Source: Acidimicrobiia bacterium (GTDB lineage: Bacteria; Actinomycetota; Acidimicrobiia; Spongiisociales; Spongiisociaceae). From it: a stretch of DNA of 57,687 bases. Of this stretch, positions 24,606-32,908 are shown piece by piece. Both the position numbers and the translations under genes were made by a program. The notes beneath the pieces are model-generated. The model was given only the letters and a program-made list of their open reading frames with translations. It was not told the DNA's origin and made no database searches. The DNA is taken from NCBI GenBank assembly GCA_022827785.1, contig JAJEIM010000035.1, forward strand, positions 1-57,687, given 5' to 3'. The stretch's first letter is position 1. Every line of letters starts with the position of its first letter.

Positions 24606-26048
24606 CTAACAGTCGATCGCCACGGTGGTCATCTCCGAGCTGGCCCTACCACCGATCCAGCCCGAGATTATCGCCGAGAACCCTCCGGCGCCCCCGCCCG
24701 CATGGACGAACCACAGACCCTCGGGGCCGAACTTCGGGATCTCCTCCTGCCGGTCCGCCAGCCAGGCCGGGATGCCTTCGGCCGTCCCGCCCGCCCCGGC
24801 CACCATCTCCGAGGTGGGGAGCCTGAGCAGCGATTGGAGCTCCTCGCGCAGACGGTCCTTCGTCCAGTCCGCCCGCCGGAAGAGCCGGGCGTGCTCGGGA
24901 GACACGACGACGATCGCTTCAGGCATTCCCGCCAGCTTGGGGTGCGCGACCATCCGGAGCTGCAGCGCGAAGGTAGTGGCGAGCGATTCGGGGGTGCGGG
25001 ACTTCTGGTCGACCACCTCGATCGGTCCGTGTGCGGCGAAGAGCGTCACCGTGGACTCCTCCGGCAAGAAGCCCCGTTCCACGGCTAGAGACTCCCAGGG
25101 GGAGCCCTCCTCGTCCTCCGGGAAGCAGAACGAGAGCTTGCTCGGACTGCCGAAAGTCGCCTGATCCACGCCGCCGGGGCGGGCGCCGCCCACGTTGCGG
25201 ACCACCAGGTTGAGGGCTCGCCCGATGGTGAGGTTGGCCCGGTTGCCCTGACCGAGCACGTTGACCCCCGAGTTCATCCCGATCCGCCCCCGCACCGGCC
25301 CGTTGACGATCAGCACCGGCCCGGAGAAGTAGGTGGTGGCCGACACCCCGTGGATGTTGAAACGGCGCCCGGCCGCGGCCTCCACCGCGGCCAGCACCAC
25401 CGGCAGGTATTCGGGCCGGCAACCGGCCATCACCGCGTTGATCGCCACCTTCTCCACGGTGCATTCGGCGAGATCGGGCGCAAGGGTGCAGAGCACGTGG
25501 CCGGGAGGTAGATCGGTGCCCTCCAGCATCCTCGCCACCCGCTCCTCGGTTGGTGGAACAACCGGAAGGCCGTCCGTCCATCCCCGGGCGAAGGCAGCCT
25601 CAACCGGGTCCTCGGCGGTCCCCAACTCCACCCGCCGCGACGACATCGGATAGGGCGAATGGCGCCGGAGCAGGCGCTGGTGGGTGTCGGGCAGCATCGT
25701 GTCCGATCCGCATCCGGGCCGGTGATCGGGGAGGCCCGCCCCCAGACCGGTCAGCCCGGTCACCCGTTCCCATCCGCTCCGGTCCCACCCGGCCTGCTCG
25801 TCGGCTGCCTCGCCACCCTCGACCCGGTAGACGGTCGGGGTCGTTTCGGTACCGAGATGCCACGAGATGTCCAGTTCCCGGTCGTGAACCACCTCGAAGC
25901 CCTCCGGGAACCCGGCCCGATCCTGGGAGACCACCGCCAGGCCTTCCTCCCCCTCGGCGAGCTCGGCCAGCACGGGCACGACCAAGTGGCACGTCTCGCA
26001 GTCGTCCTTCACCACCACCAGCACCCCGTCAGCGATAGGAAGTCTCAT
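24606..26048 (-). CDS. Thioredoxin-domain protein fused to a large domain of unknown function
   Basis: A 480-residue protein. Residues 1 to about 100 look like a thioredoxin fold with CETC at 17-20 and a cis-Pro region TTPTVYRV. The rest begins with GWTDGLPVVPPT near 168 and contains AGCRPEYLPVVLAAVEAA, IGMNSGVNVLGQGNRANL and a Gly-rich HAGGGAGGFSAIISG near the end. It finishes in Cys just before the TAG. I do not recognise the large domain. The selenoprotein gene starts 9 bases after this stop, so the two proteins probably work together, with the CETC site delivering electrons to the U-G-S-C centre (inference). It reads cytoplasmic; no signal peptide is visible. Confidence 0.8.
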   Translation of the reverse strand: MRLPIADGVLVVVKDDCETCHLVVPVLAELAEGEEGLAVVSQDRAGFPEGFEVVHDRELDISWHLGTETTPTVYRVEGGEAADEQAGWDRSGWERVTGLTGLGAGLPDHRPGCGSDTMLPDTHQRLLRRHSPYPMSSRRVELGTAEDPVEAAFARGWTDGLPVVPPTEERVARMLEGTDLPPGHVLCTLAPDLAECTVEKVAINAVMAGCRPEYLPVVLAAVEAAAGRRFNIHGVSATTYFSGPVLIVNGPVRGRIGMNSGVNVLGQGNRANLTIGRALNLVVRNVGGARPGGVDQATFGSPSKLSFCFPEDEEGSPWESLAVERGFLPEESTVTLFAAHGPIEVVDQKSRTPESLATTFALQLRMVAHPKLAGMPEAIVVVSPEHARLFRRADWTKDRLREELQSLLRLPTSEMVAGAGGTAEGIPAWLADRQEEIPKFGPEGLWFVHAGGGAGGFSAIISGWIGGRASSEMTTVAIDC

Positions 26049-26203
26049 AATTCATCCGTAGTCGCGATGCGATCCAGCGTAGCCATCCTCCCGACTCGCC
26101 CACGAGACACCGGACGCGGAAGTCACCGACCCCAGATGTGTCGATATCATCGCATGCGGGTCAGGTCCACGGATCGAGGCTTGGTGAAGGAGAGGCCATC
26201 CGC

Positions 26204-27349
26204 ATGGTCATGAGCCGACTCGTCCCGGTTCTCTGCGCGCTAGCCATGGCGGTCGCCGGTTGCGGTAGCGACGAAGAAGCCGCAACCACACCAGCCGAGA
26301 CCGCTGCCACATCTGCGGGAGAGGTCGCTACAACAGTCGCGGAGGTGACCGTGGCCACACCAACCGCCGGAAGGACCCTTGCCGTGATCCGGGACCGTGG
26401 GGCCTTGCGTTGCGGCGTGGGCGACAGCGCCATCGGCTTCGCCGAACCCCAGGAGGACGGATCCTTCACGGGCTTCGATGCCGACTTCTGCCGTGCCGTC
26501 GCGGCGGCGGTTCTCGGCGACGCGGGCGCCGTCGAGTTCGTGGGCACGACCTCCGCGGAACGGTTCACAGTGCTGGCAACCGGCGGCGTCGACGTGCTGT
26601 TCCGCACCACGACCTGGACCCAGAGCCGCGACACGGAGCTCGGAGGCGACTTCGGTCCCACCACCTTCTACGACGGCCAGTTGATCATGGGCAAGGCCGA
26701 GCTCGGGTTCACCGACGCGTCGACGTTGGCCGATATCGATGGCGCCCGCATCTGCTCCAACGCGGGCACGACCACCGAGAAGAACATCACCGAAGGCGCT
26801 CGCGAGATCGGCGCAGACATCGAACTGGTGACAGTGGAAGGCACCCCGGAGGCCATGGAGCTGTTCCGGGGAGGTTCGTGCGACATCGTGACGTCTGACG
26901 GATCGCGCCTCTTCGGCGAGCGTTACGCTGCGATGGGAACCGGCGAGATCGGCAAGAACGAGTGGATCATCTTCCCGAGGTCGCCGATCTCAAAGGAGCC
27001 GCTCAGTCCCATGTACCGGCAGAACGACAGCCAGTGGGCAGACATCATCAACTGGACGGTCTACGCGCTGATCATCGCCGACGAGAAGGGGATCACCTCC
27101 ACCAACATCGACGACATGGTCGCCGACCCGCCCGATCCCGAGGCGGGCCGCTTGCTCGGCGTCGGCGAGGACGAGCTCCAGACCAAGATGGGTCTCGCGC
27201 CTGACGCCTTCGCGCCGGTGATCCGGCAGGTCGGGGACTACGACGAGATCTACACCCGGAACCTGGGCCCGCTCGGCTTCGACCGAGCCGGATCGGTCAA
27301 CGCCCGGTGGACCGAAGGCGGCCTGATCTACGCACCCCCGGCCCGCTGA
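26204..27349 (+). CDS. Amino-acid ABC transporter substrate-binding lipoprotein (AapJ/BztA-like)
   Basis: A 381-residue periplasmic-type binding protein. The signal peptide ends in a lipobox AVAGC (Cys near residue 18), and an Ala/Thr-rich linker follows. The domain starts LAVIRDRGALRCGVGD. FTGFDADFCRAVAAAVLGD and the C-terminal NLGPLGF...NARWTEGGLIYAPP match general L-amino-acid binding proteins such as AapJ and BztA. The ATG at 26204 is preceded by AAGGAGAGG. No permease or ATPase gene is adjacent, so it is an orphan component that must pair with a transporter elsewhere. A TATCAT 54 bases upstream is a possible -10. Confidence 0.92.
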   Translation: MVMSRLVPVLCALAMAVAGCGSDEEAATTPAETAATSAGEVATTVAEVTVATPTAGRTLAVIRDRGALRCGVGDSAIGFAEPQEDGSFTGFDADFCRAVAAAVLGDAGAVEFVGTTSAERFTVLATGGVDVLFRTTTWTQSRDTELGGDFGPTTFYDGQLIMGKAELGFTDASTLADIDGARICSNAGTTTEKNITEGAREIGADIELVTVEGTPEAMELFRGGSCDIVTSDGSRLFGERYAAMGTGEIGKNEWIIFPRSPISKEPLSPMYRQNDSQWADIINWTVYALIIADEKGITSTNIDDMVADPPDPEAGRLLGVGEDELQTKMGLAPDAFAPVIRQVGDYDEIYTRNLGPLGFDRAGSVNARWTEGGLIYAPPAR

Positions 27350-27389
27350 CCGAGGAGCTCCTGCCCGGACTGCGGCAGGATGGCGTGGT

Positions 27390-27815
27390 TCAGGAACGGT
27401 ACGGGTGGGGGACCGGGATCACCTCCAAGCCCTCGATGGACGCGAAGTCTTCGGGGTTGGCGGTGTAGAGAGGAAGTCCGTTGGCGACCGCGGTGGCGGC
27501 GATCAGGGCGTCGTAGGCGCGGGCTGAGGTCTTCCGGCCGGCTCGGCGAAGGTCGGAAGCGACCCGGCCGAACGCCCTCGCGGCCGCCTCGTCGAAGGGA
27601 ATAGCGTCGAAGTCGGCTTCGGCTTGCTGCAGATGCGCCTGACGGCGGGCTCTCTCCGCCTCGGTAGGAGCAACCAGAGGACCCGCAGAGAGCTCGGCAA
27701 GGGTTATCGAGGTGATCATGGGCTGGGATGGCAGCGCGCCGGGATCCGTAAGGCCGGGTAGCAGGATCACGGTACTGGTGTCGAGAACTCCCGGACCGCG
27801 CTCAACCGGGGTCAT
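27390..27815 (-). CDS. vapC: VapC-type PIN-domain toxin
   Basis: A 141-residue PIN-domain RNase. Acidic active-site residues can be placed in VLDTSTVI (first Asp), the ITLAELSAG Glu, and YDALIAATAVANG (third Asp), ending in LYTANPEDF (fourth Asp). The start is set by an ATGA overlap at 27812-27815 with the antitoxin gene, a normal vapBC arrangement. Family members cleave tRNA or rRNA when freed from the antitoxin. The 3' end converges on the amino-acid binding-protein gene. Confidence 0.9.
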   Translation of the reverse strand: MTPVERGPGVLDTSTVILLPGLTDPGALPSQPMITSITLAELSAGPLVAPTEAERARRQAHLQQAEADFDAIPFDEAAARAFGRVASDLRRAGRKTSARAYDALIAATAVANGLPLYTANPEDFASIEGLEVIPVPHPYRS

Positions 27816-28048
27816 AGGGACGGGTCGATAATCCGATCGATATCGCGCCGGAGAGCGTCCGGGTCGATCCGGGGTAAGTTGCGCCACCGCGACAGGAGCG
27901 TTGCCGGATCCGGCCCTCTACGTGTCAGTGGACGGAGTTCCGCCACCGGACGGCCTGACCGGGTCACAGTTAGACGCTCACCCGCCTGCACGCGATCCAC
28001 GAGCATGCCTCCGTGGTTGCGAAGCTGGCGGATGGAAACTTCAGCCAT
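27812..28048 (-). CDS. vapB: VapB-type antitoxin (Phd/YefM family)
   Basis: A 78-residue antitoxin. The N-terminal DNA-binding half is of Phd/YefM type (VSIRQLRNHGGMLVDRVQAG, then LTVTRSGRPVAEL). The C-terminal tail, rich in Arg, Asp and Ile, would wrap around the toxin. The ATG at 28048 lies just downstream of a perfect 20-bp palindrome, the expected autorepression operator. It is translated together with vapC through the ATGA junction. Confidence 0.9.
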   Translation of the reverse strand: MAEVSIRQLRNHGGMLVDRVQAGERLTVTRSGRPVAELRPLTRRGPDPATLLSRWRNLPRIDPDALRRDIDRIIDPSL

Positions 28049-28055
28049 AGAGCCA

Positions 28056-28075
28056 GTGTATCACGCGTGATACAC
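28056..28075 (-). promoter_or_regulatory. vapBC operator palindrome
   Basis: A perfect 20-bp palindrome with half-site GTGTATCACG, ending 8 bases upstream of the vapB start codon. Antitoxins of this family repress their own promoter by binding such palindromes. The -10 (GATACA-like on the minus strand) is inside it. Confidence 0.75.
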
Positions 28076-28171
28076 CGATGGTCCGGACAGGAAGGCGTCC
28101 TTTCCGGTCTGCAGCACCAACTCCCTCGGGAACCTCACCATCTCCAGCATCCCGGTGTGATTACGGGAACC

Positions 28172-28371
28172 ATGGAAACGCCGGACGACCTGGCCGCTGC
28201 GCTGGACACGGATCCGGACGCGAGAACCGCATACCGCAAGCTACCGCCCAGCCACCGGCGCGAGTACCTGGAGTGGATCAACGAGGCGAAACTCCTGAGA
28301 CACGCCAGAGGAGGATCGACCAAGCGACCGGGATGCTGGGTGCCGACATGCTGCCCTACGCCGGAAAGTAG
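28172..28371 (+). pseudogene. YdeI/OmpD-associated domain fragment with a frameshift
   Basis: The first 40 codons from the ATG at 28172 read METPDDLAAALDTDPDARTA through to SHRREYLEWINEAK, the start of the short OmdA/YdeI domain. The expected continuation TPETRQRRIDQATGML follows in the -1 frame from 28291 and ends at TAG 28369-28371. One extra A in the AAA run at 28289-28291 would restore a 66-residue protein. This is either a genuine frameshift mutation or a homopolymer sequencing error. A programmed shift is less likely because no classical slippery heptamer is seen. Confidence 0.75.
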
Positions 28372-28397
28372 CCTTTGGGTGAGGGTTGACCGGGGAG

Positions 28398-29213
28398 ATG
28401 ACGATCGAGCGGCCGGACGGCGAACGCTATACCCACGGGTACCACGAGGCCATCGTCAGCACCTATGCCCGCCGCACGGCCGAGGAGTGTGCCGCTTTCC
28501 TGCTGCCTCACTTGCGTGCGGATGCAGTGGTACTCGACATGGGTTCGGGGCCGGGGACGATAACCGCCGGGCTGGCCCGGCGGGTGGGGCGCGTGATGGG
28601 CCTGGACGCTTCCGAGGAGATGGTGGATGCGGGTCGCAGCCTGGTGAAGGACCGAGGGATCGATAACGCGACCTTCCGGCTCGGTTCGGCCTACGACCTC
28701 CCCTGGAGCGATGGCTACTTCGACGTGGTCTACGCCCACCAGTTGCTCCAGCACCTCGCCGAACCCGTCCGGGCCTTGCGAGAAGCCCGCCGGGTCCTCA
28801 AGATCGGTGGACTGCTTGCGGTGCGCGACGCCGACTACGGGACGATGGCGTTTTCCCCCACGGATCCGGCTCTCGTCCGGTGGCACGAGTTGTATCACCA
28901 GGTGACGGCGGCCAACGGGGGCGAGGCCGACGCGGGGCGCTTCCTGCTGTCGTGGGTCATGAGGGCGGGGTTCGCCGACCCGGTCGTGACGACGCGGACC
29001 ACGACCTACGCCTCGCCTGAGGGACGCATCACCTGGGGCGGCCTGTGGGAGGTGCGGGTCATCGAGAGCGACTTCGCCGACCACGCGACCCGGAACGGGT
29101 TGGCGACACGCGCCGAACTGCTCGAGCTATCCGCCGCCTTCCGGCGCTGGAGCGGCCAACCGGACGCCTTCTGGGCATTCCTCAACACCGAGGTGCTGGC
29201 GGTCAATCAGTGA
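28398..29213 (+). CDS. SAM-dependent methyltransferase (UbiE-like, Methyltransf_11)
   Basis: A 271-residue class I methyltransferase. SAM motif I is LDMGSGPGTIT near 47-57, the acidic residue after strand 2 is in GLDAS, and the post-II motif is SDGYFDVVYAHQLLQHL. The core resembles UbiE-type enzymes, but the C-terminal part is divergent and the substrate is unknown. I use the ATG at 28398; an in-frame TTG at 28386 is an alternative because GTGAGG sits better spaced for it. It is convergent with the small CxxC protein gene. Confidence 0.88.
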   Translation: MTIERPDGERYTHGYHEAIVSTYARRTAEECAAFLLPHLRADAVVLDMGSGPGTITAGLARRVGRVMGLDASEEMVDAGRSLVKDRGIDNATFRLGSAYDLPWSDGYFDVVYAHQLLQHLAEPVRALREARRVLKIGGLLAVRDADYGTMAFSPTDPALVRWHELYHQVTAANGGEADAGRFLLSWVMRAGFADPVVTTRTTTYASPEGRITWGGLWEVRVIESDFADHATRNGLATRAELLELSAAFRRWSGQPDAFWAFLNTEVLAVNQ

Positions 29214-29218
29214 TCTTC

Positions 29219-29581
29219 CTACCCCGCACTCCTGAGCAGCCCTCTCTCGAGGTGATCCAGGAACCCCACCGGATCCTTGCGCAGGGAAGCGATCAGCTCC
29301 CGGTCCGCAACCAGGCGCCAGGTCCCCTCATCCCCCGCCAGCACGGCGGGTAGGGACCCTGCCGCGGCTAGTTGTGACTCGGTAGCCACGTCCCGGTGGA
29401 TCATCTCAACCGGCACGGGGCTCTCCCGGCAGGCCTCGCGCCATGACCGCTTGCCGAAGGCGTTCCAACCGTGGGTCAACTCGCACAGACCGCAGTCACT
29501 CCGGCCCAGGATCTTGTCCACCGCGTAGCGCAGCTCACCCGACACCCCACCATCCGCGTTGTAGATCCCGACAACCCTCAC
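29219..29581 (-). CDS. Conserved small CxxC protein of unknown function
   Basis: A 120-residue protein with a GTG start at 29581. It opens RVVGIYNADGG and has GELRYAVDKILGRSDCGLCE; the CGLC pair is followed by LTHGW. I recall similar short proteins with a C-x-L-C-(D/E)-(I/L)-T-H-G motif in many actinobacteria, but no function. The two Cys and His could bind a metal or act as a redox pair. The gene starts 12 bases after the SLC13 transporter stop on the same strand and may be co-transcribed. Confidence 0.72.
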   Translation of the reverse strand: MRVVGIYNADGGVSGELRYAVDKILGRSDCGLCELTHGWNAFGKRSWREACRESPVPVEMIHRDVATESQLAAAGSLPAVLAGDEGTWRLVADRELIASLRKDPVGFLDHLERGLLRSAG

Positions 29582-29593
29582 CCAGCAACCCCG

Positions 29594-31360
29594 TCAGAAT
29601 GCCCACAGGCGGGGGATGAAGATGACGGACAGGATGCAGAAGAGGATGTTGAGGGGCATGCCGGCGCGCAGGAAGTCGGCGTAGCGGTATCCCCCGGGGT
29701 TGTAGATCATGGTGTTGGTCTGGTAGCCGACCGGTGTGGAGAACCCGGTGGAGGCGGCGAAGGTGATGGCCATCAGGAGCGGCCGGGGATCCACTCCGAT
29801 CTGCTCCGCGGTGGAGATGGCTATCGGAGCCAGTAGCACGGCGGCCGCCGCGTTGCTCATGGTCTCGGTCATGAGGGCGGCCAGCAGGTAGATGGCCGCC
29901 AGGACGGCTACGGGTCCCAGGCCCCCCACCGACATGACTGCGAATTCGGCCATTACTCCCGCTGCTCCGCTGGTGTGCATGGCGATGCCCAAGGGGAGCA
30001 CGCCGGCCAGGAGGAAGATGACCTGCCAGTTGATGGCGTGGTAGATCTCCTCGGGGCGGAGAATGCGGGTCATCACCAGAGCGACGCAGCCGAGCAGGGC
30101 GGCGGCCAGGATGGGCAGGACATCGAAGGCCGCCATACCCACCACCGCCACGAGTATCCCGATGGCGAGGGGGGCCTTACGCCGCAGGACGGAACCGGGG
30201 ACTTCGTTGAGGACGATGAAGTCGCTGCTTTCGCGCATATCCCGTATCGCCGTCTCGTGCGCCTGTATCAGCAGGGAGTCGCCCACGTCGAGTTTGATCG
30301 ATCTGAGCTTGTCGTTGATGGTCTCGCCCCTGCGCTGCATGGCCAGCACCAGCGCCCGGTAGCGGCTCCGGAAGTCCAGGTCCTTGAGCGTGCGCCCTAT
30401 CAGCGCTGAATCAGGTGCCACCAGGACTTGGACGAGGCGCAGGTCCTCGGTCTGGAGGGCCTCGTCGCGCAACGTGAAGTCAGCGTCGATCCGCAGCCCC
30501 ATCGTGCCGCGGAGGCGTATCAGGTCCGGCAGGGAACAATGCACGAGCAGCACGTCCTCGGGCTGGATTACCCGGCGAAGCGGCGCCCATCCTTCCTCGC
30601 CCGCATCGAGAACCCGCAGGACCGTTATGTCGTGGTCCTCACCCAGCTTGCTGTCGAGCACCGACTTGCCCACCAGCGGGGAATTGTGCCGGACCCTCAG
30701 TTCCGTCACGTACTCGCCCAGGTGATATGCGGCCGCCAGTTCTTGCACCTGGCGGTCGGGCAACAGCCACCGCCCGAAGATCAGGAAGTAGGCGACCCCC
30801 GCCACGAAGAGGATCAGCCCCATCCGGGTGAACTCGAACATGCTGAACGATCCGTACCCGGCCTCCTCGGAGATCGAGCTGACCAGAAGATTGGTGGAAG
30901 TGCCGATCAGGGTGCACACCCCGCCGAACTGGGAGGCGTAGGAGAGGGGTATCAGGAGCCTGGAGGCAGACATCTGCCGGCGGTTGGCAAGGAGGGTCAC
31001 CAGGGGAATGAACACCGCAACCGCGGCCGTGTTGTTCACGAACGCGGACATGACGGTGATCGTGACCATGATGACCACCAGCGCCGTGTAGTGGTTCCGG
31101 CTGAATCGCACCATGAGCCGTCCCACCGCGGCGGTGGCGCCGGTCTTCTGCAGTCCGGCGCCAAGGACGAACATGCAGGCCACGGTCAGGGTCGCCGGGT
31201 TGCTGAAGCCGGAGAATCCCTCCTGGAGCGTGACCAGACCGAGAACCAGCAGCACTCCCAGCCCCAGCATGGCCACGATGTCCAGGGGGTACTTCTCTGA
31301 CACGAACAGCGCCACGATCCCGACGAGGATGACCACCACCAGGATGCCTTCGGGAGTCAT
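29594..31360 (-). CDS. SLC13/DASS-family transporter with two TrkA-C domains
   Basis: A 588-residue membrane protein. The N-terminal half has about five hydrophobic segments (starts GILVVVILVGIVALFVSEK) and the family motif with SNPATLTVACMFVLGAG. Two cytosolic RCK_C (TrkA-C) domains follow at about 205-375, and the C-terminal half carries further membrane segments with VGYQTNTMIYNPGGY. This is the layout of sodium- or proton-coupled anion transporters of the divalent anion:symporter group (sulfate, phosphate or dicarboxylate); the substrate is not predictable. It lies 45 bases after nuoN on the same strand. Confidence 0.9.
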   Translation of the reverse strand: MTPEGILVVVILVGIVALFVSEKYPLDIVAMLGLGVLLVLGLVTLQEGFSGFSNPATLTVACMFVLGAGLQKTGATAAVGRLMVRFSRNHYTALVVIMVTITVMSAFVNNTAAVAVFIPLVTLLANRRQMSASRLLIPLSYASQFGGVCTLIGTSTNLLVSSISEEAGYGSFSMFEFTRMGLILFVAGVAYFLIFGRWLLPDRQVQELAAAYHLGEYVTELRVRHNSPLVGKSVLDSKLGEDHDITVLRVLDAGEEGWAPLRRVIQPEDVLLVHCSLPDLIRLRGTMGLRIDADFTLRDEALQTEDLRLVQVLVAPDSALIGRTLKDLDFRSRYRALVLAMQRRGETINDKLRSIKLDVGDSLLIQAHETAIRDMRESSDFIVLNEVPGSVLRRKAPLAIGILVAVVGMAAFDVLPILAAALLGCVALVMTRILRPEEIYHAINWQVIFLLAGVLPLGIAMHTSGAAGVMAEFAVMSVGGLGPVAVLAAIYLLAALMTETMSNAAAAVLLAPIAISTAEQIGVDPRPLLMAITFAASTGFSTPVGYQTNTMIYNPGGYRYADFLRAGMPLNILFCILSVIFIPRLWAF

Positions 31361-31405
31361 GTCAGCCCATTCACCGGAAACAGCGAGTGAGAAGAAGCGG
31401 GTACA

Positions 31406-32905
31406 TCAGATGCCGGTGGTAACCACCTTGGCCAGGTCGGCGAAGACTCCGGCGAACTCGAAGGGGAGGATGCCGGCCACCACCACGAAGAGGGCCGAGA
31501 TGCCGAGGGCCAGGGCCAGCGAGCCGGTCAGAGGGCGGGTCGCCACCGCGGACCGGTCAGCGCCTTCGGGGACGTGGTCCATCCACATGGTCTTGCCGAT
31601 CCGGGCGTAGTAGACGAGTGCGATCACCGCGTTGACCGCCGCTATGACGGCCAGGGCGGTGGTCCAGGCGTTGCCGGGGCGCAGGATCGAGAGGAACATG
31701 GCGAACTTGGCGTACCAGCCTGCCAGGGGCGGGATGCCGGCCAGAGAGAAGAAGAACATGGCGCCCAGCACCGCCAAGCGGGGGGCGTAGCGCCACATCC
31801 CGGCCCAGTCGTCGATCATGGTGCTGCCGGTCCGGCGGGCGCCTGCTATCACCACTCCGAAGGCTCCCAGGTTCATGAAGGCGTAGATGATCACGTAGAC
31901 GATGGTCGCCGACGCCGCCTCCTGGATCACCGCAGCATCGCTGCTCACCGCCGCGGCCGCGAACGGCACCAGGATGAAGCCCCCCTGGGCGATCGAGGAG
32001 TAGGCCAGCATGCGCACCACGTTGTCCTGGCGCAGCGCGGTCAGGTTGCCCAGCGTCATCGACAGCGCGGCCAGCACCCACAGCGCCGGGCCCCAGATCT
32101 CGGTGACCGAGGGAAGGGCCTTGTAGCAGAGCAGCAGGAGTCCCACGAAGCCGGCCGCCTTCGAACCCACCGACAGGTAGGCGGTGACGGGCGTCGGGGC
32201 GCCCTCGTAGGTGTCCGGCGCCCAGAAGTGGAATGGCACCGCCGTCACCTTGAAGCCGAAGCCCACCAGGGTGAAAAGCACCGCCAGCCGGAAGGCCCCG
32301 CTATCCAGCAGATCGGGCGCGGCCTCCCTGATGCCCTCGAAGGTGACCGAACCGGTCAATCCGTACAGGAAGGACATGCCGTACAGCAGTATGGCAGTGG
32401 ACAGGACCCCGAGGATGAAGAACTTCAGTGAGGCCTCGTTGGACTTGGCATCGCCCTTCCGCCATCCGGCCAGCAGGAACAGGGGCCCGGTTACCAGCTC
32501 GAGGCCGACGAACAGGGTGATCAGGTCCCTCGACGATGCCATCACCAGCGAACCCAGGATCGAGGTGAGCATCAGCAGGTAGTACTCGCCCTGGTAGTAG
32601 CGATCGCTCTCGATGAACGACACCGACATCAGCAGCACCAGGTAGCCGCCCACGATGAACACCGCCTTGAGGACCAGGGCGAACCCGTCCACCACGTACG
32701 CCCCGCCCAGCATCGAGCGGGTCTCGGGACCGTCACCGAACGCCAGCGTCAGGAGCGGTACCGCCGCCAGCGCCAGGCCGAGTACTCCGGCGAAGGCGGT
32801 CCAGTACTTGCGGGGACGCGGCAGCACCACGTCGAGCCCCAGCACCACGAGGATGGTGGCGGCTACGACCAGCTCAGGCGCGAGCGCGTGGTAGTCGAGG
32901 TCCAT
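31406..32905 (-). CDS. nuoN: NADH-quinone oxidoreductase subunit N
   Basis: A 499-residue antiporter-like membrane subunit of complex I with about 14 hydrophobic segments. Conserved blocks include the charged helix around ELVTGPLFLLAGWRKGD, PFHFWAPDTYEGAPTPVTAYLS and the proton-channel Lys region RMLAYSSIAQGGFIL. It is the last gene of the nuo operon, starting 3 bases after the nuoM stop. Length matches NuoN (480-530). Confidence 0.95.
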   Translation of the reverse strand: MDLDYHALAPELVVAATILVVLGLDVVLPRPRKYWTAFAGVLGLALAAVPLLTLAFGDGPETRSMLGGAYVVDGFALVLKAVFIVGGYLVLLMSVSFIESDRYYQGEYYLLMLTSILGSLVMASSRDLITLFVGLELVTGPLFLLAGWRKGDAKSNEASLKFFILGVLSTAILLYGMSFLYGLTGSVTFEGIREAAPDLLDSGAFRLAVLFTLVGFGFKVTAVPFHFWAPDTYEGAPTPVTAYLSVGSKAAGFVGLLLLCYKALPSVTEIWGPALWVLAALSMTLGNLTALRQDNVVRMLAYSSIAQGGFILVPFAAAAVSSDAAVIQEAASATIVYVIIYAFMNLGAFGVVIAGARRTGSTMIDDWAGMWRYAPRLAVLGAMFFFSLAGIPPLAGWYAKFAMFLSILRPGNAWTTALAVIAAVNAVIALVYYARIGKTMWMDHVPEGADRSAVATRPLTGSLALALGISALFVVVAGILPFEFAGVFADLAKVVTTGI

Positions 32906-32908
32906 CCA

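Noticed and set aside
26146-26150. TATCAT as a firm promoter for the amino-acid binding protein
   Set aside because: No acceptable -35 hexamer lies at the right distance, so I mention it only as a possibility.
28283-28300. Programmed -1 frameshift in the YdeI-like gene
   Set aside because: No X-XXY-YYZ slippery heptamer or downstream structure is evident; a one-base loss in an A-run is simpler.
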